Assembly (NCBI GenBank): GCA_016584495.1
Contig: WAID01000002.1
Location: 186,001 to 250,000, forward strand
Origin: Celoporthe dispersa
Taxonomy: Eukaryota > Ascomycota > Sordariomycetes > Diaporthales > Cryphonectriaceae
Length of the DNA stretch: 64,000 nucleotides
Direction: 5' to 3'
Below the pieces are notes generated by a model that made no database searches, was not told the DNA's origin, and worked only from the letters and a program-made list of their open reading frames with translations. This document shows positions 1 through 12,900 of the stretch, in pieces (within the stretch, counting starts at the first letter, position 1; every line of letters begins with the position of its first letter). Both the position numbers and the translations under genes were made by a program.

Positions 1-3000
1 GAAATGGCGACTCTGCTTCCCCGACCCGCCCTCGACCGTTCTGATCGCCACCAGGCACCCTTGAAAAGGGGAGAGTCGACAAGTACGACCGCGCTGTCAC
101 GGACGTGATCGGGTCGGCTGGCATGTGAATCACCACCCACTCCCCCCGCGGGGATAATGTCGCCAGATTGTCGCGACAGGCAGTGGCACACAGTACCACC
201 CGCTGGACCACAGCTCCCCTTCTTTCTTGCTTCTTCTTCTTCTCTCCACCTCCCTGCCCAGGTCAGAACCAGGATGTGGCGCGGACCAGGTTTTCCGAAA
301 CCAACGCACCACCAAGATCACCGCGGCGGCAGGGTCTGCGTTCACATGTGAGGGGGGCGGTGGTGGATGGGGGATACTACCTTATATGACACCCCACCCC
401 TCCCAGGCCGGGGGATTTGGTTCCTCATCTCGGCAGCGGCCGACGAGTTTATCCTATCTCTTACGAATCTTATGACGAGGTGAAATAGGCGAATAGGGAC
501 AATCTGGCTGCGGCCGGTTCCAGGCCTCACGGCGTGGGGAGAGTGTGTGATATCTTGATTGCCAGCTACCGGCAAACAGCCTCTTGAGGGGAGAGACGAG
601 CCACCCTCTCGCACACAGGGACCTGATACAGCCTGCTGCCAGCCTGTTCTCCTCGCTGTCTATCGCGCTGGGCCGCAGCGGTACTCACTCTCTGCTCGGC
701 ATGACTCTCGGCCGAGACCATATCTCGCTTGAGCAAGGCGAAGCAGGGCTGCTTCCTTATCTTGCCCGGACCGACGCAGTGGTTCGATGTCTCCGGAAGG
801 GCCCGCCCGATGGTGCTGGACATGGCTACCCCATGGAGATGCCTGGCTGCCCCATCTATGATTGATGGAAATTCTCATCATCTCGGGACGGGGTGGGGAC
901 TCCCACCTGTGGCCTCCACAGGACTCGAACGAAAACTCAGGGTCCCCTTTCTGCCAGGGGGGGTAGGGGGAGGGATGAAACCTCCTTCACGAAGAAAAGA
1001 AAGAGAAGAAGAAGATGAAGAAAAAAATTCCGATGCGCGCAGCCGTGCGGCACAGCTGAATCGGCGATATCCACCAACGGCGCCTAATAGTTTCCCTCTC
1101 CCCCCCCCCCCAAAAGAGGGTGGCAGGAGGCGGGATTTCTGCCGCCGGCTTAGGCGCCTTTCTCACGGGGTTGGCTATACGCACGCATCGGTTCCTGGAG
1201 GGGCCCTTGCTACTACAGGGAGGAGCGAGCCGTGTCGTCCCGGCGCTCCGGTTTACCATTTTCCCCGGGAGAGCCTGGAGACACTGGCCGGGCGGACGCG
1301 ACGCCCGTGAGGTCCGGCGGGTACAGTACCGACACAAACCGGAGAGCCGCCTTGCCGGACATCAAAAAGAGAGAGGAAGGGAGGGGGGGGTTCTGTGTGT
1401 GAGGGAAGTTATTAGGAGGGAACAACGAGACCTCACCGGCTCGTGAAGAGGTGCAGATGCTTCCCAACGGCGGTCGCCCGTTGCCATCCTTTGATGCAAC
1501 ACCACACCACCCCCCTACTACCCCCCTGTATCTTGGTTTAGCCAGCCGACAGCCTGCGTTAGTCTAGTCCTGCTCATCTTGCCAAAAAAAAAAAAAAAAA
1601 AAAAAAAGAGCGTATGAGGAAGGTCAATTAAAAGAAATATATATAAAAAAGAAGGGAAAAATTAAAAAAAAATTGAACCAGCTCACCGGTGTGGAGAAGG
1701 GGAGGCGGGAGAAAGAAGAATAAGAAAGTCCGGTGGTCATGATGATGCCGCGGCGGCCGCGACCTGGCAGCATAGGGGGGGGAGGAGGACAACCCCATCA
1801 ACGGCGAGACGGGTCTCGACCTGGGGACAAAAAAAATCTTACGAGATGTGACAGCTCTCCGGAAGACACCAGGCTCGTCTGTTCGAAACCCCCGCGTCTC
1901 CCTTTGCATAGAGAGAGAGAGTGTGTGTGTGTGTGGGTTTGAAGGTGTGTACTCCATTATCCAGAGCCGCTATGCCGAGAGATGCGAGCCAAGGGAAGGG
2001 GGGGGGGATCCACCGGATCTATGTTGGTGGTTTCTTTTTCCTTCTCTCTCTCCTTCTTTCTGAGATAGAGTCCGGTACAATTAATCTCCGCCGGAACCAA
2101 AGTTTGTCGAGAGAAGGGACCGCCAGGAATAGAATAACCTGGCGATACCATCAAACCTTGCAGGTCTGGCTAGCAATAAGCTATGAGAAAGAAGAAGAAG
2201 AAGAAAAAGAAGGAGAAAAAAAAAAGTAGGGGGGGGAGAGCCCAAGGGCCATTTGGGGAGGAGGAGGAGGAGACTATGTTTGTCTCTATATCAGGAAGGG
2301 TAAACCGCTGCCACTATTGCGTGAGCCCCAGAGAAGGGGGAAGAGGGTTCAAACACCCAAGTGTCACCATCTCGAGCACACGTCTCGGTTTCTTGTCTAC
2401 AGAACTAGGATTCTGGGCGCATCGGGGGGCTTATGACGGGGTAGCAGATCCAAGAGTGCTACGAGAGCCCTTGTTGCAGAAACAAACTCGAGTATCATTT
2501 GTTGGTGTAGGCCTGGGCCGCTGAAAGCAGCACCTGGATTGCCTCTGCGGCCTGTGCTTTAGTGGACAGCGAGCAGGCGGGACACAAGAGCATCCTCACT
2601 TCCATACAGCCAGAGCAAAGAAAGAAGAGAAAAAAGAGTTTCGTTGGCATACTTCAACTCATCCCGTCAAGTCCGAACCAGCACGAGGGCTCACCACGTG
2701 CGATCAGCCTCCTTCGGGTTTTCGTAGAAAGGCATTTCTATATAAAAAGAAAAGAGGAAATAAAGGCAAACAGAGAAAAGAGTCTCATGTCAAGTCGGTG
2801 ACTTGGTCAGACTCCCAATAGAAATACCAACAAACTCGCCGCTGCTCTTTTTTTCTTCTCTTTTTCTTTTCTTTTCTGCCACAGAAGCTCGGGACCCGTG
2901 TTCCGGGCAACCGGGAGGGGAAATCCCAAGGCCTCGGGTCATGATTCTGCACCAGGTAAAGCGTGTCACTGCTGTTCCTCGGTGTGGATGGATCGACCGC

Positions 3001-3412
3001 TGAGGACGATGGAGGCTTTTCTTTCTTCTTCTTCTTTTTTCCCCTCTCTTCAGGATATGCTGGTGTCTGCTGATCGAAGGCGAGACGATGTTGGTCCCTT
3101 AAGATACAACGATACCTAAGCTTTTTAGGCGCAGGGGAATGAAGTACTCTGGAGGGTTGGAGCGTGTGGTAACAGACAGGAAGGGGGGAAAAGAAGTTCG
3201 GACGAGATCATGGAGCGTCAGAAACAGATCAGTTGAGGAGAGAAGGGTTCACCTTCATCAGCCTGCATCCACAGAACACCCGGTTGCTTGGTAGGGAACT
3301 GCGGCAGATCTGAGGATTCCACCGAGGACTAGCTGAGGAAGCATAGTGGTGTAAATACATATACACACATAAATGAACCCAGGTCCGAAGCAAGGCTGTG
3401 TGTGTCCTGTCA
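1..3412. other. Gene-free stretch at left edge
   Basis: I see no reading frame with protein-like composition on either strand. The stretch holds a 24-base A run at 1584-1607, a short GT repeat at 1921-1934, and purine-rich tracts near 990-1025 and 2182-2226. It includes the 3' flank of the minus-strand gene that ends at 3413. Confidence 0.5.
1584..1607. repeat. Poly-A homopolymer (24 bases)
   Basis: Uninterrupted run of A, followed by AT-rich sequence to about 1675. No target-site duplication or retroposon body was seen next to it, so I call it a simple repeat. Confidence 0.9.
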
Positions 3413-4207
3413 TCAGCTCGACACGTCTCCTGCCACCCCGGTCCTCTCGACGGTAAAGATCCGTCCTCGTCCCGCCCGCTGAGCTCTGACCGTCTTCTCC
3501 ACGCGGTGTACCCTGTCCAGCATGAACAGCCACTCGCCGTTCTTGGCAGCTTCCTGTAGCAGTGGCGGGGAGTAGCCCGTGTTCATCACGAGGTGCGTGA
3601 TCTTGCCCCACGCGCCCGCCCAGTCGACCTGATCACCATCTTTCTCTTCCGTCAGCGCCGTGAACCAGGAAATACAGCCCGTGACGTCGAGGTACTCCAG
3701 CCCGTACAGGTTTCCGCTCAACTTGCGCAGGATGAGGATGGCCTCGGACCAGTCGTTGTCGAGGATGTGGCTGTAGGGGTTGGTGCCGCCTGCCTGGATC
3801 TCCTGGCCCTGCGGCGTGACGACCTTACAAAAGGTAGAGTTCGGCGTCAGCGAGGGCCTCGGCCAGAAGGCGAGGCTGAGGTGCGTGAGGGTCGGGAGGT
3901 GCTCCGAGAGGCTGAGCAGCTGCCTCCACGAGTTCAGGGCACTGGTGTCGGGAGTGGCGGCGAGCGAGAGGTGTGTGAGGCTCGGGAGGAGTGGGCGAGG
4001 CACTGGTGGGGATTCGGCGGCATCCCAGGACTCCAGGACGGCTCCCTCGCCCTCCCCAGACCCAGAGGGAAACAGGAGGCGGGTGAGGTCACGCAGCCTC
4101 ATGGTCCGCCCGGCCGCTGCCGACAGGTCCAGGTGGGTAAGACCCTCGTTCAGCGAGCTTGGGTTCAGCGGGGGACGGTCGCCCCCGCAGTCCTCCTCCT
4201 CCTCCTC

Positions 4208-4238
<31 letters not shown>

Positions 4239-5120
4239 GGGACCTGCGGGAGGAGGATGAGCTTCAGGTCAGACAGCGTCAGGCCCGGCTCGTAGCCCGT
4301 CGACAGGTAGGAGATGAGTGCCATGCGAAGGTGGCTGGGCAGAGAATAGAGATGGTAGACATTGTAAGATCTCTGGAACTCCCAGTCGAGCGCCATCTTG
4401 CGCAGGAGCATGTCGCTCAGGCTCCCGCAGGCCGGCCTGTACAGGCCGGGAAGTAGGCAGAGCTCATAGTCCCTAGCGACCCGGCCGCTGAGCTCCAGTC
4501 TCGGCGCGTGTCGGGACAGGGAGAGCCAGCTTCGAGGGGGCGGGGGCCCCGCGGGTAGCCTGTGGCCCTGGGCATCCAGCCGAGGGTTGAAGCGAGGGCG
4601 CCTTCTCGGGGCTGGTGCCGGTGTCTCCGGCAGGCTCAGGATCTCGCGGATCTGTGGCGGGACGCTTGGGGCGGCGATGTTGGCGACGCTGGCTGGGGGC
4701 TGCGGATTGTCTCCGTCCCGTCTCGTGCGCCTGAGCGACGCCAGCAGCTGGTTGACGCCGGGGCGCTCGTGATCTGCAAGCCATCAGCGCCATTGAGCAG
4801 GCAGATAGGGGCAGGTGCACATAAGCGACGTGGTCAGGAGCACCAGGCCAGCCTGACACCCCTCGGTGAACATGACGTCGTGGCGGGAATGTGCATCAGG
4901 TTGATTGCGCATTGCTAGGCACTGTGTCTGAGGTGGCCAGCCGGATGCTCTAGATGCGGAAAGCCAGGGGCTGGCCGGCCTCCCTGGATGGAGAACGTCG
5001 TATGAACTCACCGCCAGTGCGGTTGCCGCTGTGGGCAGCGGAACCTGAGCTGCTCGAGAGGGACGCGGGGGCTGTGGACTGCGGCTTCGAGTATCTGGCC
5101 TGGTGCCTTTTCTTGGGCAT
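3413..5120 (-). CDS. Fungal LRR-like protein (family often labelled 'tafazzin')
   Basis: Two exons: 5120-5012 and 4773-3413, giving 489 residues. The donor is a perfect GTGAGT at 5011 and the acceptor is TTGCAG at 4774. The phase-1 junction reads through cleanly, whereas unspliced sequence has an in-frame stop. The protein begins MPKKRHQARYSKP, has a proline/arginine-rich segment (about 60-100), then helical sequence, an acidic run of nine Asp and six Glu encoded by a GAC/GAG microsatellite, and about five LxxLxL strands (LTHLDLS, LTHLSLA twice, LEYLDVT, ITHLVM) resembling leucine-rich repeats. From memory, homologues in many ascomycete genomes carry the name tafazzin. I see no HX4D acyltransferase motif, so that name should not be taken as function. 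The role is unknown. The reading frame is intact. Confidence 0.8.
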
Positions 5121-8100
5121 AACCACTGAGGAGGTTGGGACGAGAATATGCAAGGTAACGGGAGACGCTGCGAGTATCCTCGCGATAGAGACTATCCAGC
5201 GGTCCAGCCTCCTCTCCTCTTCGCCTCGTCCCGCCCTTGTGACGAGTCCCGTAATGAAAGGGGGGGGAGGGGAGTGCCAGAGGATAAGACTCCGCGGCCG
5301 AGGATGGTACGGCAACGAGGAAATGGAGAGGCGTGGGTGTGCTCTGTGCGCGAGACAGCGACAACAGCGACAAGGTCAATGGGCACCTCCCGACGGCTAC
5401 CAGCAGCTCCGAGTCAGACCCGAGCTAGAGATGGTTCGACTCATCAAAGGGCTGCCCAGTCATATGGTGAGGTGAGATGGGGGTCAACCGCCGCTCACGA
5501 TGTATCTGGTCGAAGCGCTGCCAGTCATCGATGCGGTAGCCTAATGATGACACACACAGACACTCATACACAGAGATAGAGAGAGAGAGGCTTGACATCT
5601 GCCCCCACCCTCGCTCGGGTGCGCTGGGCACAGCCCATAGACCCTGGACAGGTACTGAGCGGTTTCACTGTAATCACCCACACTTAGCGCCGTGGGCCCC
5701 TGCAAAAAAAAAAAAAAAAAAAAAAAAAAAGAAGAAGAAGAGCCACGGGCGCCAATGGTACCCTGGCCTGGTCGCCTGGTCGCCTTGGCTGCTGGCTGCT
5801 GGCTGGCCGGCTGATATGGCTTCGAGCAAGCAAGCAAGCATGCCGCCGGGCTTCTCCCAAGAAGTGGTCTGCATTCGGTCCCACCGGGAGTTGCGCAAGA
5901 CATCCTGAGGGGGTGCCTCAGACATTTCCCTCCCCTCCCCTCCCCCCCAGCTCGACGTCCAACGTTATGAGCCCAGCCTCTTCTCTTGGGCAGAAAGGCC
6001 AGCCTCTTGACAGGACAAGCAGACGCTGCTGACTGTCTGTGCTCAGGCCGTTGTTGGGAGGAAGCTGTCCGTTGCGTGTGTGGTGGTGGTGCCCAGGAGA
6101 CCACAGAAGACCACAGGCCTCGATGGGCCTTCCGCCTCCGTAGACAGGCAGAAGCAGCTGGCAAGGCCAGGAGGGGAGTGCGTGTACCGAAATCGTACTG
6201 TAGGCCAAGAGGTCCTGCTCGCCTGCCGCCTCCCACCCACCCACCCACACACACACACACCTACCTCTCCTCTCTCCCCTCTTCGAGCTGTAGATGTTGC
6301 TCCCCGGGAGGTGATGTCGGATCCGCAACGCGGCGGCTGCAATGACACACTGGGGGAGATTGGCTCTCGCGTACGCAGTGCCGTCCTTGGAACGCTAATC
6401 TCGTGACCATAGAGCTGACCGGTCACGTTTCTTGTCACGTCCATGATCAAGTGCCTTTCAGCATGCCGCCTCCTCCCATGTAGTCATCCGTCAACCAGGT
6501 CACACGGTCGGTCGTCTGTCGTGTACTTGTCGGCATGGTCACTGCGTAGCAAAACCCGCTCTGTGACACTGCGTCTCGTCTGCCACCACCCCCTTCCATA
6601 GTCCGAGGAGAAAGGCAGTCTGCTGGACGGGCGAGGACATGGCCCTGCGCATTCCCACCACCCGTTGCCGATCCTGCCTTGGCCCCGTCCGTCGGGCGTT
6701 CCTTACTTGCTGATCTGCAGACGAGGCCAGTCCGATGTACCTCTGATATGCACCGAGGACTGCCTGCTGCGGTCAGCGGCGTGGAGCAAACCAGCTCGGC
6801 AAGCGCGATGGCAAATCACGCTGAGGATCACGCGTATTCACACAAGGAGCCCTGCATTGTCCGAGGAGCACACTCTCGATACGACAACTGGCCTTCCGCC
6901 CCTCCCTCCATCTCCTGAGACATGTCTCGCAAGGGCGTGAGATAAGTTCTCTGAGGGCGCGGGGTCTGGCACCCACGTCCCCAGACTCCGAGGGAGCAGC
7001 TGCTGGAGACGCCCTTGGTCCCTCGTCGGGCGTCCGGATCACAACCACAGCGGCAAGGCTTTACTCGACTGGCTGGTGATTACGATGATGATGACGATGA
7101 TGGCCTGGCCATCAAAGATGGGTCCGTGGCACAGACGCCCTGTTGTTCCTGTGGGACGCAGATTAGACTGTTCCATCTCTCGCTGGTGCTGCCTCACCGA
7201 AGCAATCTATGCGGTGCTGATGACAGCTCCCTGAATCAGGATGCAGCACGCCCAGCCCCCCAGCCTGCGGGGTCTGTACCACGCCTGATGAACAGGGAGG
7301 ATGGCGTCTCGAGTGGTAGTTGGGACCGCAGTTGACGTAGGGTCGGCGCCATGACTTGACTTCCAAAGCCACCCTGTCTCCTCGCACGGCGTTCCTGTGG
7401 GCAGTCTCGCTCATGTGAAATGACCTGTGGCTACTGGTGGCCCTAGGTGTGCCAGGCAAGCTTCCGCTCCGTCAGGGCTTTAGGGAAAAGGAGGGGGGAG
7501 GTGAATGATGCCTCCTGATTCTCGTCGATCAACTCGCGAGGCGCTGTAGGAGCACAGTACTGGACATCATAGCTTCACGGACCGGCTAGAAGTTCTGCAA
7601 TCAAGATGGCCTGGGAATCATCGGCAACGACAAATATGAAATGTAGAAAGAGAAGACGGAGAAAGAAGCAGCAGAGAACGATTGCGCCCGATTTGGAAAG
7701 GGTTAGCGAACAAAGCGCGGAAGCGTGAACGTCTACATGGGGAAAGAGCCAAGGACTCCGTGGGGCGGATAAGTCTAGACTGTGGCAAGAAAGCATATGC
7801 TGTCTACATGGAAAGGAAGGAACGAGGCCGTACCCGGCAAGTGGACATGGACAGAGCTATCGACACATTACTAGGCGAGTCGTTTTGGGGCCAAGACGAA
7901 GTGAATGAACGGTTCTGTGTGTAGCCCTTGCTGTATCCTCCAGCCTCCCAACACCCATTGCTGTTTTCGTAGCTGAGCGGCAGGGTGATAAATGCGACAC
8001 ACTCTCTCTATGGTGACTATTTCGCCCATGGTGTGTAGATCTTATTTTCGTCTCTATACACTCCAAAGACAAATCTCGTAAATTAATTGTCGTTGGCCCT

Positions 8101-9999
8101 AGTCCTGAAGAAGAAAATAAGCAGGAAAGAAGAAGAAAAAGAAGAAAGAAAAGAGAAAAGAAAAGAAAAAGAAATATATCCGGTGGCGATATGTTTATTC
8201 TGAGCTGAAAGTGCTATGATGCTGGCTCGTCCTCACCACCGTATTGTGTGACAGTGCCCATGACAAGCCGGCTCGTCACAGGCATGCGGACAACGCGGCA
8301 CGCTTTCAGCTGCAATGGACTCACAGCCTCGCTGAGGCCAACGTGCGTGCTCAGTAGGGACTTGGAGGAGCATGGCATTGCCGGCACGACCATTCTTTCT
8401 CGGCATATTGAAGCAACAGACATCTCTCAGAGGCGGGGGGCCATCGAGCCATGTGCCCTTGGATGCAGATCCTTCCTGGCCTTACGTACCGTCCGCACAT
8501 TACTGAGCTCGGGGGGTTCTCCTCACAAAGCCGGCCAGGACAATGATGTCCTTGGAGTGCCGAAAAGATCAGGGTACGTACACAGTATCAATACAGAGAC
8601 AACTGCCATTGGTTGGGGCGTCGGTCAGCAGGCGGAACTAGACTTTGTTTCTCTCCCTGGAGGAGCATCTCGCCTCGCCAGAGCCTGACCTGCGCCCGGA
8701 GAAAATCTCGCGCTCCATGGCAGTCTAGGACTGTGAAGCTGCCTGCACACATGTCAGCTAATTTGACTGCTGAGTCCCCGATGGTACGCCGGTGTAGGAT
8801 ACGAGGCAGCTAGTGTGCTGCCACGATATCGCCTGTCCAAGCCGCGGCGTCGACAGTGTGGGTGTGTTGCCAGGGAGCGTCGTGGCCGTGGCGCCAACCT
8901 CGCAGGTCGGACGTGATCACAAGGCTCTGATGCCTGCAGGAAGAGCAAGCCCTCGACGTCAACCAGCTGCTACATCTCTGCTCCGCACACCGCAGTTCTC
9001 CGCTCGAACATCCAGCCCGGTCAAGGGGCGTTCGGCAATGACGATGGTTGTCTGCATAATGAGCCTGGGCCCAACCATTACGCGGTGACGCATCATGGGT
9101 GCCTAAAGATATCGTCCCCCTGGGGCCCGGACCTGTCCAGAGACCCCCAACGCCCGTGTAACAAGAAAATGCCCTCCCGTTACTCGTCCGTGCATTGTGC
9201 GTTGCGTTCATGACGTAGCAGTGCGGCGCTGAGGACTGCAGAGTTTTCATCAGGCTCCGAGGAAAAGAAGAATAAGAAGAGAAAAGCAACAAGCAGAAGC
9301 ATGCATGTGCATGGTTTGCAGCTGCAAGGCGTCGCAAGTCTCAAGAATTATTTGATGAGTGGCGGCAGACGAGGCAGGTGACTTGAAGATCCCATTGTGA
9401 AGAGTACAAGGAAGGGGCCTTGTCGTGGACATACCCTGGATGCCACACAGCCAAACAGGCTCGACCAGACGGCGCGGGCTCGATTCCCATCCCATAGTTC
9501 CATCTCCCGGGGCCATTATGAAGGCCTAGAGCAGTCGATCTATGGAGGAGGTGAACTACTGGGGAGCAAGACCCAACCATCTTGAAGACCGCCGGCTGAG
9601 CAGCCTCTCTCTCTCTTGTGTCACTGTCTCCTCACCATTGCCACCGAGGACGTTCTCGGCAGCCAGATCCAGGAAGCAACTGCTGGTGCCTGCTGCACAG
9701 AACGATGTGGCTGTCTGTAGCCCGTTTCCAAGGTGCTCACGCGTGTACCATGTCAAAGAAGATGGGTATCCACAACCGAATCAGAAGAACGTTCGCCCCG
9801 GGATTGGTGCTTTCGGAAGAGCCCGTGCGTCCTGGTCGAGCCATGGCTGCCCAACGACAGCACATTTGCTTCTGCGGGCTTCGGGCCAAGACGAAAACGG
9901 AGCGTACCGGAGGTTGCAGCAGCACCGGCGACGGGACAATGATATCGCCTGAGCCGGCTCGCAAGTGGCTTGGCCATGGCATCGGCAAGTGGTGGACCA
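5121..9999. other. Intergenic, no supportable gene
   Basis: The open frames here are short, overlap on both strands and have arbitrary composition. The stretch contains the 27-base A run at 5704-5730, a CA/CCCA-rich stretch near 6232-6262, and an imperfect palindrome at 8261-8278. The first few hundred bases are the promoter and 5' leader of the minus-strand gene starting at 5120. Confidence 0.5.
5704..5730. repeat. Poly-A homopolymer (27 bases)
   Basis: Uninterrupted A run followed by a short GAA repeat. It is the longest single-base run in the window. Confidence 0.9.
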
Positions 10000-12900
10000 A
10001 TGATCGAGGCCTGAGCTGCTGACGGGCGGAGACTCTTCGACTGCCCTGGGGGTGGAATAAACATGCTGGTGGTTGCATCTTGATGACAATTTGTATAGTA
10101 CGTTTCTTCTGGAGAGGGTGGACCCGTCGAGCTGCAGGACGCCCGCCAGACAACGCAGGGGCAACCTTGACTGTTCATTCTGGAGGGGTAGAGGGGAGGT
10201 GGCTGGTTGGTGGAGGAGCACCTGAGCAGCCCGGGCCCCTTCAATTAAAAAAGAGGAAAAAAAGCAACTCTCATACGGACGGCGGCAGGGCGAGATGTAT
10301 TGGAAACTCCGCACAAGGCCTCCCTCACCCCTGCCAGCTGGAAAATGCCATTTGAAGATATACCTCAGTCGACCCTTTAATGAGATGGAGAAGGAAGTCC
10401 CGGGTACAGTACCAGACCTGCTAAGACAGGGCCTAAGTGGGGCAAATTTGCAGGCTGTGATTGGTCTGTCGGGCTGGGTCTAGCTGGGTCGGTCCCGTCC
10501 TGAGCTTTGGGGGGAAGGGGGGAGGGAAAGCTTGAGTGCTTGCTTTTTCCCCATGGTACGAACCACGGATTGAAGCATGCCATCCATGTACCCTACCTCC
10601 CTCCAGCAGCCCCTAGGACGCACACTCTTTCCTCTGGTGCTAACTGATACGCCACACCACACCACCAACTCGGATCCGATCCTGAAGAAACTGCTGCCCT
10701 TTGGCCTTTTTTTCTTTTTCCTTCTCTCTCTCTCTCTCAGCCGACAGCGTCGCCACGGCCAGGATGTTTATTCTTGTGGGGCCGCCAACATGCAGCACGA
10801 AAAGTGATTACGACGTCGCCAACGGAATTGTCTTGGACCTCGCCACCTTCCCAACCCGGGGACGCGGCCTTTTCAGCTGGCCCAGACAGAAGCCAGCCGT
10901 GCCTGTGCGTATGCATATGCATATGCGGGCTGGACACGAAGCGAGAAGAAACAAAGAAAAAAAACAAGGAAAGAAGACAAATCGGCTCTTAGGTCTTGGG
11001 GGCCGTGGATGGGCCACCTGTGTGGCCAGCTCCCTCCGCCTCTTGACCGCTTGCTGTCATTGTCTATGCGGACGAGGCACAGTCGTACCAGGGTGCATTT
11101 CTCCGTCGTCCAGGCCCAGGGCGGCAATCTGCAACCCATTCTCGAAGTTTCCAGAACACGGCATTGTGTGTCCTCCTTCGTTGTCGTGTTCATCGCTGGC
11201 CTTGTCAGCCCGTCTCAATCCAGTCCCGACGGCCCTGTGCCACCAGCCCCCTCAACCTCCTGCTCCTGTCACTGTCAAACAGATTTGGATGCGTTCATGC
11301 AAGGTTGACTCGCTTGATGCTGGACAACAATAATCGTTGCCCAGCAGTAACGTGAGCAGTCTATCTGAGGAGTCGGTCTGGTTACCATCAGGCTGATAGC
11401 TGTCCCCGAAGCAGCAAGGTGCCAGTGAGCTATCACATCACACCAGATCTAGAACACAGGACAGAGAGAGAGAGTGTGGAAACTCACACGGCACGCCATC
11501 CGGAGTCCTCGACGGACTCAAGAGCATCTTGTCACATAGATGTGCTGCCTGCTGATGGGATCGTGTTGCTTCTGACGACAAGGCTTGCGGGTCGTCAGCG
11601 TGGCTTCATGTGATACGGCCGCGGGCAATGAATCATGGTCTATATCGGCCGAGAATGACCGTCAGACATCTCTACATACGCCACTATTCTTTGCCCCCTC
11701 TTTCTTTTTTTTTTAAAATTAAAAATGAAATGAAGTGGCAGGAGAGAAAAGAAAAGATGGCCGCCAGGTCTGCTGGACGAGGGGTGCTACACGAGGATCA
11801 GCGGGTTCCCGACTGCGCTCTCCAGCGATAGGCCGATGATCTGACGGGACCAGTTCCCTATCTCTGAGGCCTCGCTGGAGATATGGTGGTGTGGGAACAT
11901 GAAACCATATGACCTGATTGCCGTACGCCTGCCGAATGGCTTCGCCGCGATACCTCTGGCTGAGTATGCCGACCATGGACCAGCGGCAGATACGATGGCC
12001 GGAATGCCATGTCAGCTTCACCCCACAGGTAGCAGCCAGCCTCGATCTGGGCGTATCGTTTGCGATTTATCCAGACACAGCGTCAAGCATTAAGGCAAAC
12101 ATGCTTCTGTGGATAGCCATGTCGCCTAGGGCGCCTCCCCCCTCCCCCTCCTCTCCAGAGGCGGCGGCACCCTCCTCTGCCCCTCCTGAGCCCCGCTCAT
12201 CTTTTCCGATGCAGATGACGAGCAGCCACCGGTGATCAGCAGGTTACCTGGATCCCCTGGCTCATTACATGCCGTCCGCGCTCTCAGCTTTACAAGGTAA
12301 TATGCGGGGCGGCTGGGCGCGACGTTGGATCAAGCAGAGGCAGTTTGATTGAACAAGCGCCGTGGCTTGGGCCTTTGATTGTTCAAAGGACAGGCGAGGA
12401 ACGGCCGAGAGGTGCCGAATTTGAAACAAGAGAAAAAGAAACAAGGGCAGCCAGGGCTTGCCAAGTCCCGAGGACTCTGCTGACGGGAGGAAAAACCTCT
12501 AGGCACGGAGCGCCAGTGGCTGGACAGGTGCAGACCAAATCAAAAGCAAGCGGGCGACTGCGCAGGCGATCCGGCCGATGATTCGACCACACCACCCGCT
12601 AGCCCAAAGAGTCATCAGCGTCGAATATATTCCAGGGAGCTCATACATGGCCGTCTCCACAACACGAAGCTGTCGGCTCACCAGCCTTCGCTGCTCTTGC
12701 TACATGGTACCATGTACCTACACCAAGTACATACATGGACACTCTAGCAGACAAGAACAGGGGCGGAGGGACCAGACAAGAGGCCAAGCAGCAGGACCCT
12801 GTCCCGCTCTGCTCCGCACTCACATCACGCCTGAGCTGAGAGCAGAGCCTCGTACCTCCGGCACTTTGCCATCGATGTTCTCGAACGAGGACCTGGCCTG

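Noticed and set aside
1584..1607. Poly-A runs as retroposon tails (also 5704-5730)
   Set aside because: No element body, no target-site duplication and no second copy in the window.
10909..10926. Alternating GTATGCATATGCATATGC patch
   Set aside because: Short simple alternating sequence with no context suggesting function.
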